From Marsupella aquatica (Eukaryota; Marchantiophyta), in the NCBI GenBank assembly GCA_973895155.1, contig OZ316899.1, positions 5,332,001 through 5,396,000 on the forward strand: a stretch of DNA of 64,000 bases, given 5' to 3'. Below are positions 21,884 to 33,079 of this stretch, in pieces; the stretch's first letter is position 1, and every line of letters starts with the position of its first letter. The notes beneath the pieces were generated by a model. That model searched no databases. It saw nothing but the letters and a program-made list of their open reading frames with translations, and had not been told where the DNA came from. The position numbers and the translations under genes are program-made.

Positions 21884-22462
21884 ATGGCTGGGAGACTAAC
21901 ATTAGAAGGCACGACAATTTTTGCTATATGGAGTAGTACCGGATTAGGGTTTTGCTATGAGGGATGCGATACCAAGCTAGGAGATGGCAGAGATTGCGCT
22001 TTGGGGGTGAAAGCAAGACAACGAAGGCAAATGGGAGAAGAACGATCGAACGTTTTCAATAGAGATCGAGGCACTCATATTTACAAGCTTGTAGGAGAGG
22101 GGAAGCCCATGTTTCAATTTATGATCCGACTTAGGGAGGGAGACTGCCGAGTATGGAATGAAGCAGGGCAACAACTTTTCGGCATGAATGGTGAAACTTT
22201 CCAACGACAGTTGACTACTCAAGAAGGCGTTGAAGAATTTTGCAGGGGAATCATGTCATCAAAGTGGAACCTGACATTGGGACGAGAACTCGATCAACGA
22301 CAACATCATTGCTGGAGGCTAATCGTCGTTGAACGAGTAATTGCTTTTTGGAACATTAGTGAACCAGAAGATCCATTGAATGTCTATCATGTGACATCAG
22401 AATTGATAAACTTAACCATTGGCAGTTCAGAAACCACGGCTCCAACCACCAATCGGTTATAG
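21884..22462 (+). CDS. Uncharacterised domain protein in Gypsy-B left repeat
   Basis: Intact 192-codon ORF beginning MAGRLTLEGTT, about 40 bp downstream of a TATTTAAGG TATA-like motif (21842-21850). Blocks: IWSSTGLGFCYEGC, LGDGRDCALGVKARQRRQM, KPMFQFMIRLREGDCRVWNEAGQQLFGM, then a helix-rich C-terminal part. A related domain occurs at 33080-33666. I do not recognise a named family. The pattern of short beta-like segments with conserved Gly/Trp/Cys could be a small binding fold. The right copy is at 28935-29513 and is broken. Antisense to gag-pol, so it may be captured sequence or a gene of another element. Confidence 0.6.
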   Translation: MAGRLTLEGTTIFAIWSSTGLGFCYEGCDTKLGDGRDCALGVKARQRRQMGEERSNVFNRDRGTHIYKLVGEGKPMFQFMIRLREGDCRVWNEAGQQLFGMNGETFQRQLTTQEGVEEFCRGIMSSKWNLTLGRELDQRQHHCWRLIVVERVIAFWNISEPEDPLNVYHVTSELINLTIGSSETTAPTTNRL

Positions 22463-22784
22463 AGATGTTCGATGCAGTAGTCTCAGTTGAACAGAGTATA
22501 CCAATCGGGAACTATGGATTGCGGTTTAGCAACCGCAAAATAGCAGTTTATTAACTGCTATGCAGTTATGTTTGATTAGTAAGTTAGATAACAGGTAAGC
22601 TAACTCCAAACTTGTCGGACCCATTGTCCTCCCCTTGGGGCACTCCCCTTTGGTTTGAACTAGCCCGCCCATAGATGTAGGGCGGGCACCATCAACTTCC
22701 ATTCGAAAAAAGCAAATTGGCCGCCCAACAACCTCTAGCACCAACGCAATCCGACTTTATCCTTAAGAGGCCGAGAGGAGTGAA

Positions 22785-24336
22785 ACTAGGATACAACTCA
22801 CAAAGGTAGCTACAGTTGCCTGTACCAGTTCCAAGGATCTCTAAGGCATTACCCAAAATTTCCTCTAGTTCCCAAGTACTCTCGGCCTAATCATAGCCAG
22901 CCCACTTCACCAAATACTCTAAGATTTGCCTTCCCAACCTGCATTTGTAACGGTGGTCCAGACCTCAAACTCCTCAACGTCGTCCACCAGCATGGCGTCC
23001 GGACGCAAAACCTGATCCCGATTGGGATCATCGTCTTTGAAAAACTTCTTGAGCCGGCTAACATGGTAGCTTTTGCCCACGCCCATTTCCTTGGGTGTCT
23101 CTAGCACCACCAAAACCGAATTATCCTTGTGGGCCCATCGTATAAATGCGATAGGGCCCCACATATCTGGGAGCCAGCTTCCTACTTATGTTCTCGTGGT
23201 ATTGCTCAGGTCTCAACTGCAACCAGACGCTCTCCCCAATTTCAAAGCTTACCTTACCTGGCGTTGATGTTTATCCCCTTGCTCTTGTACCTACTTTGGG
23301 CAAGGGTCATACCCTTAGTAGCCGCTTCCACAACTAGGCGCCGCTCTCAAATAAAATTGTCTGTAGAAGGAACCTTGCTTTCCGTCCACCAAGCTTCCGG
23401 ATTTATAAACCAGGAGGGCGCCCTTGGCGTCCTCCCTGTGGCCAACACAAATGGCGCAAACTCTGTCGTAAAATGCTTGGTAAAGTTATGCCTAAACTTG
23501 GCCATCGTTAAATGCTTCGCCCAATCCTTTTGATTGGCCGTCACAAAGTGACGCAAGTAGTCCTCCACAATACCATTAACCCGTTCCGTTTGGCCATCTA
23601 TCTCATGATGATATGCTGATCCCCTAGTCAGGTCTGTTCCCGATAACCGGAACAACGCCTTTCAGAAATGGCCCGTGAACTTGGTATCGCGATCGGACAG
23701 GATATGCAACGGCAATCCCCAATGTCGAAAGACATTGTCAAACACTAGACCGGCAACCTCTTGGGCCAAAACCATCTTCGTAGTAGGCAAGAAATACGCC
23801 ATCTTGGAAAAACAATCCATGATTGTTAAGATGGAGTTACTGCCGTGGGACTCAGGTAACCCAACAATGAAGTCCATGGAGATAGACTCCCATGGAGCCG
23901 CAGCTACTGGTAAGGGTTGCAGCAATCCTCCTTTTGCCCTATAGACCGTTTGGTTCTTTTGGCACGAGTAACAACTTTGCACGTGTTGAAGGACCGATTG
24001 CTTCATGTCCGGCCAATACACATCTTGCGACATGCTGCAATACGTAGCGGCTTGTCCTCCATGCCCTCCCCAGGGCGAGTTGTGGTACTTTTGCAGAACC
24101 TCTAACCTTAGAGACTCTGGTATGTACACACGCCTCTGCTTGTACCGCCATAATTGAACATTATGCGTCGTATCCAACCCCAACGATACGTGCCTTACCT
24201 TGCCTCGGCTACCCCCATTGCTTTGCCATTCCTTAGCTAACTTGTCATCCCCATACGCCGCGGCCAGAACCTTTGGCCACTCGGATTTGAGCATCATGAT
24301 CCCATTGACACAATGTTGGTCCTTACGCGATAACAC
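22785..24336 (-). pseudogene. pol: Gypsy-B integrase with chromodomain remnant
   Basis: The zinc finger H-x-H...CYSC lies near 23950-24090. The catalytic core shows SMDFIVGLP, LSDRDTKF (stop just after, near 23662) and GQTERVNG, supplying D, D and E. Downstream 22919-23164 has the GYHVSRLKKF-like motif (here KSYHVSRLKKFFKDD) and 22785-22930 reads EYLVKWAGYD...STWE, a chromodomain signature, with a stop inside it. Chromodomains steer integration to marked chromatin; here the segment is broken. This places Gypsy-B among chromoviruses. Confidence 0.85.
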
Positions 24337-24341
24337 GTCCG

Positions 24342-25512
24342 CTACCGTATTTGTCTTCCCAGAACGTGGCAGACTTCGAAATCAAAATTTGCCAAGAACA
24401 TCTGCCAGCGCATTTCCTTGGGGTTCAGTCTTGGCTTAGAACTGAAGTACCCGGCCGGCAAGCTATCTGTGTGGATTACCACTTTGGGACCGTTCTTAAG
24501 GTAAATCTCCCACTTCTTCAACGCATAGATCACAACATACATTTCCCTTTCCGATGTGATCCAATGATTTTCCAACTTACATGACTCAAAGGCCATAGGA
24601 CGCCCATCTTGGTGAAGACAGGCGCCAATGGCGTAATCACTTGCGTCTGTCCAAATCTCGAACGGTTTCCCCATCTCAGGTAACTTTAGAACCGGCGGCG
24701 TTATCATTAACCTCTTAAGTTCTAGGAATGCTAACTCGCAACCATGTGTCCACACAAACACTTTGTTTTTCAACGTTAGTGTGTTTAGGGGCCTCGCGAT
24801 CCTTGCATAGTCTTTCATGTATCTCCGATAGAACCTCGTAAATCCTAAGAAGGCTCTAACTTGCCTTACATTGGACGGGCGCTCCCATTCTTTGATCTCT
24901 TTAAGCTTGTCTTGACTAGGCGTAATCCCTTATGGGGTAAAGGTATGGCCGAGGAACTGAATCTCGGTCATTGCAAACTTGCACTTTCTAGGTTTAGCAA
25001 AGAGGCGAGCCTTACAAAGGTGAGAGAAAACTTCTCTAAGCAACTGCTCATGTTCCTCCAACGTTTTCGAGTAGATTAGGATGTCATCAATAAAGACGAC
25101 CACCCCTTGGTCCAACAAGTCATGAAAGATGGTATTCATCATCTAGCTTCATGAACGTGGCGGTTGCATTACACAACCCAAACGGCATAACCAAAAACTC
25201 ATAGGATCCGAACCTTGTGCGCATCGCGGTCTTATACTCATCTCCCTTAGCCATGCGGATCTGGTAATACCCAGACCGCAAGTCCACCTTTGAAAACTTC
25301 TTAGCCCCGAAGAGGCAATCGAAGAGGTCATCCATATGAGGTAACGGGTACTTGTTCTTTACTGTCTGCTTATTGAGGGCCCGGTAATCTGCGCACAATC
25401 TCAAAGTACCATCCTTTTTGGACACAAACAGCGCGGGCACCCCGTAAGGACTCTTACTAGGGCGAATGAACCCTTGGTCAATCAACTCTTCCAAATCGTT
25501 CTTCAACATCAT
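24342..25512 (-). pseudogene. pol: Gypsy-B reverse transcriptase and RNase H
   Basis: Reverse transcriptase motifs in order: [48 protein letters not shown], then in a shifted frame VVFIDDILIYSKT with the catalytic DD. RNase H keeps WTDASDYAIGACL and VIHTDS. A frameshift near 25130 and a stop near 24930 break the frame. Sequence order after protease and before integrase confirms Ty3/Gypsy. Confidence 0.88.
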
Positions 25513-25526
25513 TCGCTCGTTTAGGT

Positions 25527-27179
25527 TCAGACAATAAGGAGCTTTAGCCTAAGGAGCCGATCTCGGCTCCAACTCAACTTGGTGATCCACTTCTCTCCGG
25601 GGGGTAAACCTTTAGGTAGCTTCTGCGAGAGCCCGTCATTGAATTCCTCTAAAATGTCAGGAATTTGACCGCAGTCGGGCCGGACCTTAGCTGACTTGAC
25701 CTTTGGTTGCAACGCAGCCTCCTTAGTTGGGTGGAGATGAAAGAAGAAACATTCATGTCCACCCTTGAAGTCTTTCCACCATTGCTTCACCGATACACAC
25801 GGAGACATCCACGACACTTTACTTACTTTAAGAAATCTTTCTTTATTTTTGGTAATTTCGTGTACAATGATGGGCTCACCGCCCTTATTGGGAAAATGGA
25901 GCACCTCACCCCCCGATTTCAAGGTAACATTGTGCTTTCTGAGATAACCTACCAACAAAATGAAGTCTACGGCTAGACCGTCTAGAACGTAGAACATCTC
26001 TTGACTAACAAAATTTTGTTGTTCGCCTATGACCTCTACCCGAAGTCTATGCACTACTCTCGACACTATCCCCTTTGTGTCGTTGGCAAACTTGCACACT
26101 AACGGTTGTAGCAACACTTGCACGTCCACCCCAAGACCAGTTGCCGCCTGCCCACTTATGAAGCAAGCGGTCGCGCCTGTATCCACCAAAGCAACACCCA
26201 GATTACCGTTAGAAGTGACATTCACAAAAATCAGTTTTTTAGGTTCCATTGTCTTCACTTTAGATATCTTCTCTCGCAACAACACCTTCTCTCCATTAGG
26301 AACATCCCCTATAGGGACCTTGTCAGCTACTAAGGGTTTGGTTAGAGTGATACTTACCTTAATGCTCTTCTGCCCTCCACCATCTCCGTTTGGCTTGCCA
26401 CCTTTCGTGGAACAATCCTTACTTTGATGGCCCATGGCACCATATGTGAAGCACAAACCTTCAGCCCGCCTCTGCTCCATGGTTGCCTGCTTCTTTGCTT
26501 TCTGTGCCGATGAGGCTCTTTTCTTGAAGTTGTCGGCCTTCCGGTTTTGCTTAGCTTCTCCATTCTGGGGCTAGGGATCCAAACCACCGGCCCCCGCCCC
26601 CTCAAGTTGCTTACGCTTATTCTCGGGACCTTTTTCTTTCATAGCTTCCCCCTTGGATCCCTTGCCACCCACCTTCGCCAAGTCCGGTCGGTTATTCACC
26701 AACGTAGTGGCCTTGTCAAAGGTGTCAGAAAGCGCTTTGAACTCATGACGCTTTTCCTGCAACTTTTCCCTCAGCAATGGCGGGAGCTTCACGATAAAGT
26801 TGTGAAGCTATGTATGTAGGGTCTCTTGTCCCGCCGGGATACACGCCAACTGATTCTGGTAATAAGTGATGAACTTTTGGATATCACCCCTAAAGCTCAT
26901 CTCGGTTACACATTTCTGAGCGTGTCGCTCCGGGTACTTAGTGATGACATGAGCACGAAGACCCTCAACCAGGTTTTCCCAAGTTAACGGCAAGGAGGAG
27001 TCCTCTCGCGACTTCTTCCATGACTTGTACCAAGTCAAGGCATAGTCCTTCAAGTAAGGAGCGAGTGGTGGACCTCGCCACCCAGCGCCCTCACCAATCC
27101 CAGAACCTGCACCTGCACCTGCACCTAAGTGCCCTTGGTGCCCGAACGCCTCCACAGAATACCTCGAGCAAGCATCCAA
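25527..27179 (-). pseudogene. gag: Gypsy-B gag and protease
   Basis: Three overlapping stretches on the minus strand: a retrotransposon gag core (APYLKDYALTWYKSWKK ... WENLVEGLRAHVI) at 26808-27179, a lysine-rich linker at 26571-26792, and 25527-26480 with a zinc-knuckle remnant (C-F-T-Y, second cysteine replaced by Tyr, then GHQSKDC) and the protease site ALVDTGATACFIS. Stops separate the stretches (for example near 26808 and 26571). The gag start upstream of 27179 is not clear; 27180-27349 is degraded leader. Confidence 0.8.
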
Positions 27180-28019
27180 GTGCCTCTAGCACCACCTGCG
27201 GCCACTCCCATACGAAGCCGCACTTGCTCACCTACACAACCGCTACTCAACGGTCCTCACTGTCTGCACAAACAACCAAGCACCTTGGTAAGTAACCCCT
27301 CTGGATCTAGAACTTGCCCAGTCTAGCATCCTAACTCAAGCTCAATAGATGTTGGTAAATAGGTCAGCGATAGGTCCTCCCGATGCCATAAGCCGGAACC
27401 AGAACCCACACCCACTGTCCGTCCAGGACAGCTCCTTCCTTGGGCGTGGCCCGGGTTCCCCCTCGTACCTATCCATCACCAACTGACCGCCCTGACCTCA
27501 GGACATGCTCATGGCCCAATGCAGCGTAGCTTGTCCTAAAGCTTGTCTCAACACGCCGGGACCAGAATGGCCCTGACTCCAACAACCGCTCCCGGTTCGC
27601 CCCACTGATGGTCTAGGGACCGAGCGCCCTTGGGACTCAGCCTCCATACCTACTTGGCCTTGCCTCCCCAACGCAAGCTCCCTTGGGAGGCTGAACGGGG
27701 CTTGCCTGCTGTTCGGCAGGATTTGGCAAACGGGCGAGCTAACACCCACAAACCACGAGAACCCATGGCACCCGCAGACCCAGCTGAGCTTAGGAGGGCG
27801 TAGTCCTCCTTGAGAGCTTTCCAACGCACCTAAGAAGTCCTCCAACGGACTTCCCGTTGGGAAGATATCACCATTTCCGTTTGGCGGTTTCCCTTAGTGT
27901 CGCGACCATCGCGGCTCACGACTTCGGCTCGGCCTTAGCCCCCAGGGAGACACCACTCCCCTCATATATGCTTCTGGAGACCTGCCACCCCTAGACCATC
28001 TACAAAAGAAGTAGAGAGA

Positions 28020-28707
28020 CTACAAAAGAACGAGGACAACATTGCAACTATCGAACGGGGATAGAGGCACAAAGAAACTGCCATGGAATCACTGACAAAG
28101 TTTTTAGGCATGGGAACATTCCAAATGGGAGGCTTGACGGTAAACTACAAAGGTGTGACCACGGCGATTAGGGCAGCAATTGAAGCAGAGAAGATGGAGA
28201 ACCGCAAAGCACAATTGCAATCCAAAGTGAATGCGGATTCCTTAAAAGAAGTTAAGAAATTACAGATGCAACTCAAGGATACAGTGGGTAAGCATCGAAA
28301 AGAAGCGCAAGTGGGAAAAAGAGCGAAAGGAGGTCAAGGAGATAAAGTTGAAATGGGAAGAATTAGATTCCCAACTCCGTCAAAACATGGGTACAACTCT
28401 GCCAGCAAATGTAATGCTAGGGGTACACGAGGAAGCATTCAACACCAAAATTGACCAATTGAGTAAGTAGTTGCACACGGCAAACGAGCAAATTGCAGAA
28501 TTAGAAGCACAACTAGTGCAAGCGAAGGCTCGGCGACCAGGCAACGAAGGGAGAATGGAGGAAGTAGAACAGCTCAAGAATGAGAATGATCAGATTTCTC
28601 AGGAATTAGAGGATAAGGAACGGTGCATTCTAGACATGAAATCCAAAATCCGGAAGCTGAAGGCGCAAAATTGTACAGCAGTAACTCCAAGCAAGAAAAT
28701 GGGTTAG
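28020..28707 (+). pseudogene. Coiled-coil ORF in Gypsy-B right repeat
   Basis: Second copy of the coiled-coil coding region. Its N-terminus is missing because this repeat lacks the segment equivalent to 20402-20978. A one-base change near 28305 shifts the frame relative to the left copy (GKRAKGG instead of KWEKEQKE), and a TAG near 28468 replaces CAA of the left copy. The region from 28471 to 28707 is open. Confidence 0.55.
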
Positions 28708-28934
28708 TGGTCGAGAATCAAAGGAGAAGAGTTACGGAAGCTGTGGAGCAAACAATGAACAGGGAACGATAGTTGATGGAGTAGTAAATGGATATCGAGG
28801 ACGAATCCGCAAGTAAGTAAAGGAGAATGTAAACCAAGAAAATAATTAAGTAGAATTAGTGGAGAAACGTCAAGCGGAAGATAATAGATCAAGTATTTAA
28901 GGGGATCAGTGGCAGGTAGGAATAGCTTAGTAAG

Positions 28935-29513
28935 ATGGCTGGGAGACTAACATTAGAAGGCACGACAATTTTTGCTATATGGAGTAGTACCGGATTAGGG
29001 TTTTGCTATGAGGGATGCGATACCAAGCTAGGAGATGGCAGAGATTGCGCTCTGGGGGTGAAAGCAAGACAACGAAGGCAAATGGGAGAAGACCGATTGA
29101 ACATTTTCAGTAGGGACCAAGGCACTCATATTTGCAAGCTCGTAGGAGAGGGGAAGCCCATGTTCCGATTTATGATCCGACTTAGGGAGGGAGACTGCCG
29201 AGTATGGAATGAAGCGGGGCAACAACTTTTTGGCATGAATGGTGAAACTTTCCAACGATAGTTGACTACTCAAGAAGGTGTTGAAGAATTTTGCAGGGGA
29301 ATCATGTCATCAAAGTGGAACCTGACGTTGGGACGAGAACTTGATCAATGACAACGTCATTGCTAGAGGCTAATTGCCGTTGAACGAGTAATTGTTTTTT
29401 GGAGCATTAGTGAACCAGAAGATCCATTGAATGTCTATCATGTGACATCAGAATTGATAAACTTAACCATTGACAGTTCAGAAACCACGGCTCCAACCAC
29501 CAATCGCTTATAG
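28935..29513 (+). pseudogene. Uncharacterised domain ORF in Gypsy-B right repeat, broken
   Basis: Second copy of the 192-codon ORF. It is open to about 29261, then stops at TAG where the left copy has CAG, and carries further stops (TGA near 29349, TAG near 29364). The upstream TATTTAAGG is preserved at about 28893. Confidence 0.6.
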
Positions 29514-29644
29514 AGATGTTCGATGCAGTAGTCTCAGTTGAACAGAGTATACCAATCGGGAACTACGGATTGCGGTTTAGTAACCGCAAAACAACAGTTT
29601 ATTAACTGCTATGCAGTTATGTTCGATTAGTAAGTTAGATAACC

Positions 29645-30815
29645 ATTTTTTTAGTCAGGCAGTTGGAAACCGGTAATTATTCCGGGAGATAGTATTTAAG
29701 GCAGGCAAGAGCGTAGAACAAGGTGTCACTTTTGCAATAGGTAATCTGGTTGAAAGGCAAAGGCAGACTTTCCCTAAGATCAGTAGATCTGTTTGAGTGT
29801 TCCCTACTCAGATGTGAGTAGAATTTTGATGTTGAGAAGTAAAGAAATCATTATGGCACAACCTGATGAATTGTTCTTGGAGGAGTATATTGTTGAGAGA
29901 GTCTACAGGAAGAGATGGTGATTGACTGCGAGAGCATGAATGAGGATTAATTCACTCAAAGTGGACACGTTTAGGAGTAACACCTTACGGAATCAAACTA
30001 ACAAACAACTCATAAGCAATGGAGTCTGGCTGAAGTGTGTGTGTTTTGAGAATGACAATCTAATTGTCATACACTTGCAGCATAACGGAGTAATCGTTGA
30101 ATTGACATTCTACTTACGAATAGCCTTTCTTGATCTACTTAGTAGCGTAAGTAATTGATCAAACTCCTGGTGGGAGCATCAATGAGACGATTGGATCTAA
30201 TTAGATCACAATCACTGGAAGCATGAATACTAGCAACAAGGATAGGAAGAATTCCTCACTAATTAGGCTCAAGCCAATTGAATTGTGGATTTGTTCGATT
30301 GGTTCGCACCTAATTACTCGTCGGTTAAGGGAAGAGAGTATTCCAATTTGTATTTTCACTTATCGTGAGTGGTGCGGATTTATAGAAATTGTATACAGGG
30401 AAGGATTAGTATTAACTGAGTCGATCGTACCCAGGAAGTGGAAAGAAGAAGTAGACATTGAAGAACATCAGCGGAAATTACAGGTTCAGGGTATGAAAAC
30501 GATTTACTAGATTACCCTTGTTGGACGATTAATCGGTTAATACAAAAGCGAATGAATAGAGAAGGGTTAAGTTGAGTTAATCGTAGGGAAGAATTTGTGT
30601 TTAACAGAGTGCAACAAAGAAGTCTAGGCTATTGAGGGAGGATTGTTTATAAGCAAACTCCCATGGTTGACTTTAAGAGAGCAGTAATGGATACCATGAA
30701 GACATTTATTGTGCATAACTTTTGAGCCCATTGGCAATCACAACATTTTAGACAATGTCTGAAAAAATTCCCAAGAGGGACAATTGTTTCTTCAATAGAT
30801 TTCTCCAAAAATTAC
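29645..30815. other. Unassigned region right of Gypsy-B
   Basis: AT-rich sequence with a TATTTAAGG motif at about 29691 matching the ones upstream of the domain ORFs in the repeats, and two short plus ORFs (29940-30158, 30223-30510) without recognisable domains. I see no supported gene. It could be the continuation of the element that donated the plus-strand ORFs of the Gypsy-B repeats. Confidence 0.4.
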
Positions 30816-30821
30816 ACTTTT

Positions 30822-32218
30822 TTGCCTCAGAATGAAATTCAGAGTCAACATTGGGACAATAAGCAAGTGACATTGTTAATCCATGTTACCTATAGACACA
30901 GGGAAGATGCCAATTCACTTGAAGCTACAGTGGGTAGGCCTGTGAAAGCAGCACAGAATGCTGATAAAACTCGTGATATTATAGCAGATTACCATTTCTA
31001 CATTAGTGATGATAATTGTCATGACACTCTTTTTGTGCAACACTGCATGGATGCGCACTGGGAGTGGATGGCTAATCAGGGAATTCATGTTGATCAACAC
31101 TGGGTTTGGTCTGATGGGGCGGCATCTCAGTTCAAGGCCTGCAGACCATTTTACTACGTTAGTAGGTACTACTCCCGGTTTGGTGCACGGATGAAATGGT
31201 TCTTCCATGCCTCTGGCCATGGGAAGGGTGTTGCTGTAAGTATCTACACCCAATTCTATGCATGCCTTAGTTGGTTTCTAATGAGTGACGTATCTACTGG
31301 GATTGGATGACCAAACTTGCAGTCTAAGTAAGAAACTTTCTAATCTGTGTCTCTTGTATGCTTTAATGGGATGCTCTTGGCAGCCACATTAAGACCGGGC
31401 TTGCAACTGAGCAACTAAAAGGCATGAATGGTCATCGTCTAGAGGGTGCATCAGATGTGGTGAAGTTTTGCAAGGACAAGTTTGCCCTTGGTCAATTGCA
31501 GGAGTATGGTGATGTGCTGCTTGTTTGACGTATATTTTGGGAAATTCCTGTTGGCACTGTAAATAGAAGGAAGAAGTGGGATTGTGATCCAATCAAGGAT
31601 TGTAGATCTTTGCACTGCTTTTATGGATTTAGTAAGAGTCTGTCAACACTGTTGCAAGTTTGGGAGCTCAGTTGTTTTTGTGTAGCTTGTGTTGATGAAG
31701 ATCCAATGAATTGTGAGAACAAGGAATGGGTAGGCAAGTATCGCCTGGAAATGATCAAAGGGGTATTGCAAGTAGATGTCAGAGTTGATGTGGAGAACAT
31801 GGGAGACGGCAAAGGACGGCTTGACAACATCTCTCTACCAGAATGTGTCCAATTGGGAGATTTCTATGCATGTTGTGCAAGTCAACCAAATGAAGATAAT
31901 GTAGATTTCTACATTTATCAATGTGAAGAGGTGCTCCACACAGTCACAAAGAGTTTCACTGATGGGTACAAGGTACAATTCAAGGCAGGGGACATGGCCT
32001 TAAAGGGAAGGTGGTTCCAACCATATCCAAGATCAGAAAACAAGTTTGTCTTCAATTATGCTTCTCCTTTCAGCTACTGCCATCGAGGGGAAGTAATTGA
32101 CATTCGATTTGGTTTGACACCATGTGAGGTGCCCAAGGGAGGCAAGGGACGAGGTGCTAGATTTTACACACTAGATTCAGACACTTTAGAAGCGATTTAT
32201 GAATCGCTGCAGGTGTAG
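30822..32218 (+). pseudogene. Transposon-like protein with SDGAASQFK / GHGKG motifs
   Basis: The first coding block (30822-31240) contains a WSDGAASQFKACRPFYY motif, then MKWFFHASGHGKGV. This pair resembles a conserved block (SDG-A-x-Q-x-K ... W-x-F-x-A-S/T-x-HGKG) I associate with repeated, transposase-like proteins of many invertebrate genomes. A GTAAGT donor follows at about 31237. A second block (31390-32218) continues with HIKTGLATEQLKG, a TGA near 31527, a cysteine cluster (CFCVACVDE) and a long C-terminal domain ending at TAG 32218. The junction does not splice cleanly, so part of an exon is missing or decayed. Named family not assigned; catalytic role inferred only. Confidence 0.6.
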
Positions 32219-33079
32219 GTTTTGTAAAACTAATGGATCATGTTGTACATGAAGACATACAGAAGGTCATTGTAGTAGGGTAGGCTACTATTTAGCATTT
32301 CCGAGGCTCCTACATAGTGAGATTGTAAAAAAATTCTTAAATTTAATGTAAGGCTATCAGTTCTTTTCCACCTTTATTTCACTTGAGGATCAATAGTATG
32401 TTGCTAACATGTGTTGGTGGCAACTTGTCGGACAAATGGAACCAGTAAGCTTGTCCAGTGCATTGGAATGTTCATTTTTTGTGGATTTGTCCAGGATGGG
32501 ACAAGGCGGTAGCAGCATGCGGAATAGCTTCTTTTATTAGAGCATTAGAGGACTAAATTAACCTGCGGCATTCACACAACTCAAATTTTCCCCGTACTAA
32601 GGGTAATTGTGGCTAATGATCTTGCTGATGATCAATATTCAGTTGGCACAAGTTGAGAGCAACTAAATGTGGCTTTGTAATCTTTGGTGCTTCAGCTCCA
32701 CATTGAGCTAGTTACCTTCTGATTTTTCAATATTACGTGACATCAAGCTAAGTTTCAGTCGTTGCCATACAAAATGATAGAACATCACCGATTAAAATTT
32801 ATGTACACAGCTCTTTGAATGAGAGGAACAAACTTCCAATCACCACTGGGGCTGACGATCATTGTTGCATTATGCAAGACGTGAGCTCACATATTGACCA
32901 ACAGACAAAGGAGAGACTGAACCGTGGAGCACACAAAGTGATAGAAGATAAGGTGCATAAAATGCTCATCCAGTTACAATCAAAACTAGGCTTTGAAGGC
33001 CTCAATCCAAAACAAAGTATCATTGAAGACACAGTTCATTGAACCAACCATCCTCAAACCCCTTGCTTGTAGAGGCTGC
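32219..33079. other. No supported gene
   Basis: AT-rich sequence downstream of the transposon-like protein. A 75-codon plus ORF (32815-33042) has no domain signal and no splice context, so I do not call it. Confidence 0.5.

Larger units (their letters stand above)
19763..22593 (-). repeat. Gypsy-B left LTR-like repeat
   Basis: Near-identical partner of 27350-29644. It has an extra GC-rich segment of about 575 bp (20402-20978) absent from the right copy, including the start codon of the plus-strand coiled-coil ORF. Region 19763-20925 shows no supported gene. Confidence 0.8.
19763..29644 (-). mobile_element. Gypsy-B: decayed chromodomain Ty3/Gypsy (chromovirus) with long direct repeats
   Basis: Direct repeats 19763-22593 and 27350-29644 flank a minus-strand gag-pol region with a chromodomain remnant, so the whole looks like an LTR retrotransposon. 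The intact repeat edge begins TGTTGGTAAAT (27350) and the left repeat ends GATAACA (22593), giving TGTT/AACA ends. The left repeat lacks its first six bases because CACTA-1 is inserted at TAA. Minus-strand TATA-like CATATATGAG near 27965 and 20372 would be in a promoter position. A purine-rich run (minus strand GGGGAGGACAATGGG near 22620-22640) lies near the left repeat as a polypurine tract should. I found no convincing primer-binding site. Confidence 0.75.
27350..29644 (-). repeat. Gypsy-B right LTR-like repeat
   Basis: Partner of the left repeat. It preserves the uninterrupted TGTTGGTAAATAGG edge that CACTA-1 disrupts in the other copy. Similarity to the left copy stops at GATAAC (29643). 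The following sequence (CATTTTTTTAGTCAGG) has no counterpart on the left, so this is the repeat boundary. Confidence 0.8.

Noticed and set aside
27498-27845. 115-codon minus ORF in the Gypsy-B right repeat
   Set aside because: The left repeat does not keep the same frame open, and composition is that of the GC-rich repeat rather than a protein.
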